64,000 bases of DNA from Dichetophora obliterata (Eukaryota > Arthropoda > Insecta > Diptera > Sciomyzidae). The notes beneath the pieces were generated by a model. It ran no database searches. It worked only from the letters and a program-made list of their open reading frames with translations, and was not told the origin of the DNA. This document shows positions 55,888-64,000 of this stretch, in pieces (within the stretch, counting starts at the first letter, position 1; every line of letters begins with the position of its first letter). A program made the position numbers and the translations under genes. The stretch lies in NCBI GenBank assembly GCA_963920525.1, contig OY986439.1:24998819-25062818 (forward strand), in the 5' to 3' direction.

Positions 55888-57833
55888 GCTTAAATATGTA
55901 AAAATATTAATTGTATTGCTTTAAAAGCTAGCCATAAATAATTACGACTGAATAATCTTACCTGTAAAAACTCTTAAAAATTTTCTTAAATAGATATATT
56001 CCATGGGTTACTTCTTTCATCAGATCCTTTAATATCTTTTCTGAAAAAAAATATTGAAAAAAAACACAGTAATGATAATGGAATCAATGAATTAATTTGA
56101 AATGAAGATCATGACACGATTGATGTCGAAATTGATTTCATTTCTAATCTCGATTTCTTTGACTTTGTTTTGAGTAAACCTATGAATTATTATGATGACA
56201 GTCAATAATTTTCTTTGTTATTTTCTCTCATTTTTAAAATTCATGTGAAATTAAAGCAAACCGTGCATTAAAATAAAAATATTATTTAATGAATTAGCTT
56301 CACTGAATTTTTTGTGAATAAAAAACGTGGCCAATCTGAATTAAATATTTATATGATAATTAAGTGAAGCCAGTTAAAAAAACAAGTCTATTTCCTTTTT
56401 TATACTTTCTACATCTGGAGATATTTCACTTTATTTCTTCTCTTTTTATCAGAGGTTGGTGAAGGGCGTGGCATATCTTGATGAAATTTTTATACGGTAA
56501 TTATGTAAATGCAGTAAATAAAAAGTTAATAAATTTGGTTCCTTACTCTTTCTACACCCGGAGACTTTCTTCACTTTCTACATTGCACTTTTATTCTTAT
56601 TTTTATCTTGACAAAATTTTTATATCATATTTATGTGAATGTCCATTTGCACAACTTAGTAATTATTTTATTTATATTTTAATAGTGCTATACCTTTCAT
56701 TTCTTTTTTCCGTTGTAGCAAATTTTATTTTAAAGCCAATTTATTTGCATAGAATCAATGACTTTATTATAAATTTAAAAATTAATTAGGATGTAGAAGT
56801 TTTGGCTCGGTTTTCACATGTTGCTATGCCAAAGCATACATACATTATTATTTTAACATCTATTATATTTGTTCATTTTGAATTACATCAATAGAACAAC
56901 ACAACCAAAGCTGCATGAATTTGCGGAATTCGTTTTGTATAAGCAAACCAAACAGCATGAATTTTGGAAATACCATCAGTAAGTAGCTAACAAAATCATG
57001 CGGTTAGCTTTGCTAGAGAAATGCCAGAGCAGCATTAGTTGCAAGCATCCCTGCAGAAAATTGGTGCAGCTTTTTAATAGTTCTTAACTTGTTCCAAAAA
57101 GAACCAGTACTGGTTCCTCTACAATACCCTTTTACATTGATGTAACTGACGCTTTTTACGTATTGATGTCATTGAAAAAGACAATTGTACCCAAAACATT
57201 CCCTTTTCCCTATAATTGAACTAGTTCCAATATGAACATTTCCAAAATGGTACTTTTTGCTAAAGTCTTAAATAAGATCTTAAACTGATTTGAATGTATT
57301 CAAACTTTAGAGGTATTTATTTCAAAAGAAGTGCAAAATTACTAAAAGAAGTGCATCACGTAAAAGATGATGAATTTCCTTTATTTCATGTAGTTCCTTT
57401 TTTTATATAATGCATTGTTGAAACCATTGTTGAAATTTTTCAAATTTATTCCTCAAACAGTTTGAAAATGACAAAAATTGACATAACGCGTGTTCAGATT
57501 TAATTTATTTTGGCAGTAAAAATTTTGACAAGAAAGCAAAATAAAATCAAAGTTCTACGCTTAAAGTTTTAACTACAAATTGCGCTAGAAATGAACTAGT
57601 TGATTTTTCCACTTGACTTCAAAATAACTAATGGAATATGACAGTTGGTGAGAATAAAGTGTTGGCGTGTGTTTATTTAGTAAATCCGTAGATGGTTTGG
57701 GTGAGAATGATGCAGCAAGCTAGTTGAAATAATATTTGACTGCACTTATATACGCACACAAAAAAAAATCAAATCAATTTCTTACATAACTACGGCGAGG
57801 CAAATGGAGCGGTATATGTGTTTGACCGGTATA
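55888..57833. other. AT-rich DNA, nothing recognised
   Basis: No element ends found. A GGGCGTGGC word at 56464 is Helitron-like. The frame at 56478-56789 looks hydrophobic and AT-driven, without motifs. Confidence 0.4.
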
Positions 57834-57841
57834 TATGTATG

Positions 57842-58889
57842 CAAGGTTGCCAGTCAAAATTAGGAACAATTCCCAGGAAAATTACTTTTTTCCCACAGTA
57901 TCTTAAATTAAATGCCACCAAAATACCCATGGTAAAGGTAAACAAAAAAATTTCCACCACAATTAAAAAATACGAAAAAAAAAACCTCAAAAAAACACCT
58001 CGAAAATACCATTATTTTTAAATATTTATTTATTTATTTATTTATTTATTTAGTTTCTTCAGTCTATGAACAATAATTCTAACAGATTTATACCACTTAT
58101 ACCATCAAAAATCTCATATGCAATAAAAAAATCTCACAAAAAATCCCATACGCTTTAAAAAATACCTAAATAAATCCCATATAAATAAAAAATTTAAAAA
58201 AAATAAATACCACAAAGAAACAAGAGTGGTATTCAAAGAACGGCGTATTCGTGATGTGAAGAGCGTAAGAGCGATATAATAACTGAAGCGTATTTTGCAA
58301 AAATAACAATGTAAGGGATTTTGCTTATGCAGCAATGCGGTGTAAGCAGAGCGTATAATGCGTAAAATGGCAACTGTGATTTTATTTTCATTTTAAAAGA
58401 TAATTTAAAACCAATGGATTCGATAAGCAAACTTGCAATTTTGTTTTATTATTGTTTTGTTAGTAATTATATTTTTAACTTATTTTTGGCTTGCAAAATA
58501 GTTAAAAATTAAGGATGGTATTGCCATATGTCAAAAAATATCTACTTAGTTTTCATGTAATTTTATGATGGCAACTTGTTTAATTTAATCGTTTTTATTA
58601 AAAGTAAGTTCGAGGGAATGTACAGTGTACAACCTTACGCTTCTGTATATAAACGTCGTTCATCGAATACCATTATTAAATTTGTACTTAACAAAAGTGA
58701 AAAAAAAATGTTTAAGGAAAAAATTCCCGACCTCCCATGCAATTAAAAAATACCACGCTGAATTCCCACGCCAACTAAAAAATACCATGCTGGATTGAAA
58801 AATACCATGGGAATTCCCAAAAAAAAAATTCCCAAGACCAATTAAAAATTACTACGAATGGGATTTTTCCCACATTACTGGCAACCTTG
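57842..58889. mobile_element. hAT-like non-autonomous element, TIR CAAGGTTGCCAGT
   Basis: CAAGGTTGCCAGT (57842) mirrors ACTGGCAACCTTG (ends 58889), with TATGTATG and TATGAATG on the flanks (57834-57841, 58890-58897), an 8-bp duplication with one change. The interior includes recurring AAAAATACCA words and TTCCCA/TGGGAA words, and an ATTT microsatellite at 58023-58051. No transposase. Confidence 0.85.
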
Positions 58890-58920
58890 TATGAATGTAT
58901 GTTCATCTGTTCCGCTCTCA

Positions 58921-59180
58921 CTTCTAAACTACTTATCATAATTTAACAAATGAGGTATCGTTTTAAGCGATTTGATCATCTGCTACTTATGACTAAGACT
59001 ATGTGACGTCACATTGAATGTAATATATCGCCCTCTTAGAACACACAGTCAACTAAACCGCTAACTTCTGAACTACTTATCATTATTTGACAAATGAGGT
59101 ATCGTTGCAAGAATCCGCTATTTAAAAACTACATAACGTCACATTTAATTGAATATAGTGCCCTCTATGGCAGCGATGCC
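58921..59180. repeat. Two-copy 144-bp tandem duplication
   Basis: CTTCTAAACTACTTATCAT (58921) and CTTCTGAACTACTTATCAT (59065) start copies that share ACAAATGAGGTATCGTT and a final GTGACGTCACATT / AACGTCACATTTAA, GCCCTCT stretch. Confidence 0.75.
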
Positions 59181-59415
59181 CAGCGTCTAACTCTTTCCAC
59201 TCTTCTACAACAACTTCAATATTTTCATGATTGTTGTAGTTCGATTTATTCAGTTTGCAATTTCAGCCTCGCTTCTTAATGTTATTTTTTTTTTGTTCTT
59301 TTGAACCATCAATAGCTGTTCTGCGTTTGCATGTTGTCGTTTTTGTTCTTTGGCACCATCGGTCGCCACTGTTTTGCACTGTTTTCGCATTGTAGACATT
59401 AACAGCATGAGTAGT

Positions 59416-60205
59416 AGGCCGGGTCGATTTGTGGGGAGGCAAAAAAATCACCCATTGCTCAGTGAAAATCGTATTCTAGGGATCAAAATAAGAAACTTTG
59501 CCCGAGGAATTATACCTCTAAAACGAATTCTAATGCCCCTACTTTTGACTTTTGTCGCGTAGGGTCAAATTTTGAAAAATCCCTCTTCGACCCATTTAGA
59601 GTGCCCCAATCGAGTCCAAATGTATGACTGATTCCCACTAACTTTGCAGGGCCGATCCACCCATTGGTCCAAAGAGAAACTTTGCCCGAGAAATTAAACC
59701 TTTAAAACGAATTCTAATGCCCCTACTTTTGACTTTTGTCACGTAGGGTCATATTTTGAAAAATCCCTCTTCGACCCATTTAGAGTGCCCCAATCGAGTT
59801 CAAATGTATGACCGACCTCCACTTACTTTGGAGGGCCGAGGCAGTGGCGACCCCATTTCGCTGATTTTTTTATGTAAAGTGCCAAAAATGGTGATTTTTT
59901 GAAATGTTTGCATGGGAAACCCCTAGGGGGTTCCAGGGGGTGTGCCACTGGCATGGGTGGATCGGCCCTTCAAAGTAAGTGGGGGTCGGTCATATATTTG
60001 CACTCGATTGGGACACTCTAAATGGGTCAAAGAGGGAATTTTTTCAAAATTTGACCCCACGGGACAAAAGTCAAAAGTTGGGGCATTAGAATTCGCTTTA
60101 GAGGTATAGTTCCTGGGGAAAAGTTTCTTATTTTGATCCCTAGAATACGATTTTCACTGAGCAATGTGCGATTTTTTTGTCTCCCCACAAATCGACACAA
60201 CCTAA
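59416..60205. mobile_element. Long-inverted-repeat element with internal 184-bp duplication
   Basis: Left arm 59416-59660 and right arm 59950-60205 are inverted (GGGTCGATTTGTGGGGAGGC against CTCCCCACAAATCGACAC). The left arm contains two tandem copies, offset 184, of the unit beginning AGAAACTTTGCCCGAG (59491 and 59675) that ends near GGGCCGA. The centre (59850-59940) has CCCCTAGGGGGTTCCAGGGG. The element is non-coding; target duplication not fixed. Confidence 0.75.
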
Positions 60206-61019
60206 TGTGTATGTATGGTATTAATACTAAGTTCTGAACAAAAAAACAGATCTTGCGATTCACTCATAGACACTCCCTCCTCCCATATAGCCCCATTTAA
60301 ATGATTTAAAAGTTGTGATATTTATTTTCAAAAGATAGGTAAAATAAGGAATGAAGGAAAACAGGATCGATAACTGGTTATGTTATATAAATTATTGAAA
60401 CCATAGCAATAATTAATAAATAATGGCAAAATAGGGTCCATTTTGAGACAACGTAGCTCAGTCAATTTAAATGCGGCTTTCGTAAATGGGGTATCATTGC
60501 ATACGTAATTTCGTATTTTTTAAAGGAAAAAATATAAAACTTTGAAAAAAAATGCAGTAAGTTGACATATTCTTAGTTTCAAAGTTTAATTTCATACCAA
60601 CAACAGGCGCTTTAATTTTTTTATTTTCAATATTTTCATTATTTTTACATTCCATTACCTTTCCAACGATCTAAAATGAAGGTTTGCTCTTGAATGGTTT
60701 AGAAGTTTTGACGTAAAACGTGAAGTGTTAATGAATTTTCAATATAAATTAACTTTTTTTTCAGTAAAAAGTAAAAACTCTACACATTGACTGTATTTGA
60801 CAGCAAAAACTGGTTCCAAAAATTTGTTACTTTGTATTTTGTTTTCTAATCAATAAAAAATACAAGAAACATTTTGAGCCAAATCGGTGATTGTAAGTAC
60901 AACAGATATTACTCTTCAATGTGAAATGTGCGAGATACTAAAAAGATTTTACGAAATCATTTTAATTTTTTCGATTAATGACATAAGCATAAAATAAAGT
61001 AAGAAATAACAAACGATAT
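60206..61019. other. AT-rich DNA, nothing recognised
   Basis: No element ends or motifs. A few mono-A runs. Confidence 0.4.
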
Positions 61020-61250
61020 CATCGCCTCTGTGGTGCAGTGCACTAAAATACGCTGGCACGGCGACCCACTTCCGGGTTCGATTCCCGGTGAGGGCATTAA
61101 AAAGATTTCTGATGAAAGCTGTAGTAGCGCCGAAATTGCAATAAAATCAGCTGGTGATGTTTTCCTTTTCATATTAAAAAAATGTTGCTGTTGGTTCTTT
61201 GGAAAAAATTCGTTAGAGCAATTAATTGTTCTAACCTGACCTAAATCGTT
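61020..61250 (+). mobile_element. tRNA-derived SINE, copy 1
   Basis: CATCGCCTCTGTGGTGCAG (61019) holds an A-box-like TGGTGCAGTGCAC (61031) and a B box GGGTTCGATTCCC (61073-61085). It is followed by GATTTCTGATGAAAGC. Its 3' limit is uncertain. It matches the copy at 63909. Confidence 0.75.
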
Positions 61251-62110
61251 AATCAACGATTTTAAGAATTTGTATTTGATTTTAGAATTTGTATTTAAAT
61301 CATAAAAAATAAACACAACATGGAAGTGATTTAATTTATACTTTCGAACGCAAGGGAAGGATTTTAACTTTGTAAGCCTCACCTTTTTTTCTGTTCTGAT
61401 TGTGAGGATAAAAAAAATTGTAAAATAGGTGAATTTTTTCAGTGTACTAACCCAAATATTGCAAAAATGTTTACGATGCATGAAAAATGAATTGCTTTTA
61501 AAAGGATTCAATCTGGCTTGTTTGGCTGTATCTATAAATAGCAAAAAATAGAGTTAAAAGCAAATCATGTTCGAAATTCAAAAGAGATGTATGTTTAAAG
61601 TTTGCATTAGCATGTAATTCATTTTAATTTGACAGTGATAAAAAAATACATTTCTTTAATTCTTCTTTAAAAGGTTTCCTACCATGAATCATATTAGTAT
61701 TTTCTTAAGCCTAACACTACAAATAAATAGTAGAGTGTAGTTTTGATGTGAAAAAAACATTCAATAAAAAATAAAAACTTATACAAAATGTATAGGCGCA
61801 TGGTGATGTTCTTTAAATTTTTCAAACATAATTTATAGGCTGCAAATAAAGTTCATAGAAAATAATGAGGCACAACTGTTTCCTGTTCGGTGACAACCTG
61901 GCACTCATTTGTCAAGATTCTGCTAAAATTTCATCACGTTTTAGGACTATAAATTTTCCTCAAGCACTTATATTGTACACACTTATAACAGTTGCTCTAA
62001 AACATTATTGGTATCGAGAGCCACAGTAAAAACACGATACGGCGCACAGTGTTTCGTTGCAAACAAGTTATTTTGTTAATTTTTTTTTAAGTTTTCCATG
62101 TTTGAAGTAT
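61251..62110. other. AT-rich DNA, nothing recognised
   Basis: No motif or element end seen; a long - strand frame covering 60975-61544 passes through SINE sequence and is chance. Confidence 0.4.
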
Positions 62111-62139
62111 AGCAAAGTTAAAAAAGTCATTTTTTACAA

Positions 62140-62300
62140 GTGGGCGTGGCAGCCTCCATACAATTTAAACACATTTTTCACTATATTTTCGAAATGAATT
62201 AAGCTACAACAACGAAATCAAAGGTAGACGCCAATTATATGACTACTAAACCATTTCAAAAAAATTTAGACGCAATCGAACAAGTGGGCGTGGGAGCTAT
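62140..62300. repeat. Helitron-like internal words
   Basis: AAGTGGGCGTGGCAGCC (62138) and AAGTGGGCGTGGGAGC (62280), about 140 bases apart with TTCGAAAT and ACAACGAAAT words between, resemble the 140-bp units inside the Helitron at 48967-51164. No ends are found, so it is a relic. Confidence 0.55.
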
Positions 62301-62597
62301 ATCTTCGAAATAATAATCTGATGAAAATAAAATTTAGATATGTGATAACAGACAAATTTTGAGGGAACACTTTTTTTAACCATTTTGCTAAAAGATAATG
62401 GCTTTTAATTCAATTTACCAGCAAAAATGATTTTTCCCTATACAAATCTTATGGGAAAATTAGAAAATGAATTCGCGACCTCTAAACCTTTACCAATTGA
62501 GATGCGCTTTACAGAGGATGTTTCTAAGGTCAAGTGAAAGTAATAAAGCAGCGGACATCTGTCAAAATAAATAAAATAATAAAATATTTATGGGACA

Positions 62598-62880
62598 CCC
62601 AGTATCCATGCATGGAGTTTATGAAGAAGTGTTGAAGTGGGGAGGGGAGTGATAGTGGGTCGAAGAAAATTATGTGACGTGAGTTTTTTGTTGGTACAAA
62701 TATGGTGAATATTTGAACTCCATGATGAAGTGATCTAAATGTTTTCAAGCGCAGCTGAGTAAAAAAAAATGTAATACGATAACAACAACAATTAGCGCTT
62801 TACACTCAATGAAAAATAATAAATTGTTCCAAAAATTTTGAATGTTTTCAAAACTCGAACAATAATAATGACAATAATTT
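62598..62880 (+). repeat. Dispersed 300-bp repeat, copy 2
   Basis: Same orientation as 47535-47838: GTTGAAGTGGGG..., GTCGAAGAAAAT, GTGACGTGAG, TGGTACAAATATGGTGAATAT, GCAGCTGAGTA and GATAACAACAACAA occur in the same order. Confidence 0.65.
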
Positions 62881-63137
62881 TTTTTCGGATTCTATAAAAC
62901 ACACACAGCCAATAGCTGATTTTTATATAAACAATTAAAACCATTTTTTTTCTCTCAATGATTCGGTTAACAATGCAAAATATTTTTGTAAAGACAAAAT
63001 TCATTAGTATAATTCATTGTAGCTCTTAATGACTGTGGTAACAGACGCTTCTCTTGCAGAACAAACCATTTAATATGTGATTTTCATGGAGGTTGCAATT
63101 CAGTACCGCACGAAAAAGATAAAAATAAATATGATGT

Positions 63138-63505
63138 GAAGTCACGAGAAGCCTAAACTTTCTTTATTATAAAACATAGTCAGCATAACCTTATGAATAT
63201 AAAAATTTTAAAGCAGATACGAAGCTAGTTTTATAAATATTTAAAAATAAAACATTTTTAGCTTACAAAAAAATAAATTATTTTAATATAAACAGAAAAC
63301 ATATAACTAATAGATTAAATTTATGTACAATTAAACTAAAACACATAGCGTTTACAACAAGTGGTCTACGCTTTCTGTCTAACTCTTCGTTCAGGAGTTA
63401 TGTCGTTTTAAAAAAAGTGGGGAAATCGTGATGTTTTAAAGCAAAAAAAAAAAAAAAATTATCTGAAGTCACGAGAAGCCTATACTTTTTTCATTATAAA
63501 AATAG
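63138..63505. repeat. Short direct repeats GAAGTCACGAGAAGCCTA
   Basis: GAAGTCACGAGAAGCCTA with ACTTTCTTTATTATAAAA-type continuation occurs at 63138 and 63464, in direct orientation, about 326 bases apart. It may be a repeat pair or target-like duplication of an unrecognised insert. Confidence 0.6.
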
Positions 63506-63908
63506 ACAATAGGTTTAGAGAGTAAAAGTAAAAAAAGAGAGTGTAAAAAAATAATTGATAAACATAATGCCACAAAGAGAAAAATAGCAGAAAAAGAACG
63601 TGAACAGAAATCTAGTAGAAATTTGCAAAGTCACAGCTGATCGACCGACTCGACAGCTTATTTAAAGCCCAAAAAATCTGTGAATTCATTCTTGTTTCCA
63701 AATATTTAAAAGTATTGAACAATTAAAGTTTTCCATTTGACCTAGTTATTTATTGTGTTGATTTTCTATGGTTGAAATACAAATTCTAATTATTTGATAG
63801 TTTAAATCATTCTTCATATAATAACATAAGTATAAAAAAACTAAAAAAAGCAAACTTAAAAAACAACAACAAGTAAAGGGAGAAAAACTGAGAAATTGAC
63901 ACTGAAAT

Positions 63909-64000
63909 CTCATCGCCTCTGTGGTGTAGTGCGCTAAGATACGCTTGCAAGCACGCCCGGGTTCGATTCCCGCTGGCATCACAAAGATTTCTGATGAAGC
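63909..64000 (+). mobile_element. tRNA-derived SINE, copy 2, cut by window end
   Basis: ATCGCCTCTGTGGTGTAGTG (63910) with A-box-like TGGTGTAGTGCGC and B box GGGTTCGATTCCC, then GATTTCTGATGAAGC, parallels the copy at 61020. It runs off the window. Confidence 0.75.

Noticed and set aside
56478..56789. Hydrophobic open frame that might be a membrane protein
   Set aside because: AT-rich sequence gives Phe/Leu/Tyr runs by chance; there is no signal or domain.
61030..61239. Open + strand frame of 69 codons over the same SINE
   Set aside because: It is the other strand of the same SINE, without any domain.
60975..61544. Open frame of 189 codons on the - strand, with SPGIEPGS motif
   Set aside because: The motif is the translated B box of the SINE at 61020; the same words appear in the - strand frame at 63746-63982 over the second copy. 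It is not a gene.

Overview
This window is fly-type (higher dipteran, possibly tephritid) nuclear DNA, about two-thirds AT, almost wholly built of nested and decayed mobile elements. The only host-gene piece I can support is one internal exon (4952-5347, + strand) of a cholecystokinin/sulfakinin-like GPCR, with a clean acceptor and donor. No partner exon was recognised on either side, so most of the window may lie in long introns of that gene or beyond it. The fly assignment rests on the receptor exon, TA-flanked and hAT/Harbinger-like MITEs, Helitrons with GGGCGTGGC internal blocks, and a tRNA-derived SINE resembling those of tephritids; it is inference.

Layout. 0.3-7 kb: two decayed, TE-associated protein pseudogenes of poorly named families (590-1250 and 6120-6590, both - strand) on either side of the receptor exon. 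7.4-13.5 kb: a roughly 680-bp terminal-inverted-repeat element split by two 5'-truncated non-LTR retrotransposons, one CR1/L2-like (with ORF1 tail and a 1000-codon ORF2 broken by two stops) and one RTE-like (14-bp target duplication). 14.2-16.9 kb: a third non-LTR reverse transcriptase pseudogene, then a two-copy, 450-bp tandem repeat. 17.4-18.5, 33.4-34.7 and 41.1-42.3 kb: three copies of one foldback-like element full of nested inverted repeats. 20.1 kb: a near-perfect 39-bp-arm hairpin. 21.9-25.3 kb: a 3.3-kb heptanucleotide AATTAAG satellite with higher-order structure, interrupted at 25.3-28.4 kb by a Penelope-like element (GIY-YIG endonuclease, inverted terminal copy, hammerhead-like motif) that itself carries a Helitron helicase fragment and a TA-flanked MITE.

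28.5-64 kb: an element-in-element mosaic. The clearest nests are a hAT-type element (32902-35424, 8-bp duplication AAACATTT) holding a TTA-flanked MITE, which holds a foldback copy; a hAT-type element (45237-48489) holding four smaller insertions; a Helitron (48967-51164) split by a 257-bp MITE near its 5' end and carrying about six 140-bp repeats; and a hAT element (54079-55879, duplication GGTTGCAG) with a remnant of its transposase and a nested MITE. Three SINE copies or more are present (39871, 61020, 63909, perhaps 47386).

No element looks autonomous as it stands: every long reading frame carries stops, frameshifts or truncations. The order of nesting gives a relative insertion history, which is the most informative content of the window. 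Family names come from recognising motifs by eye; none was checked against a database.
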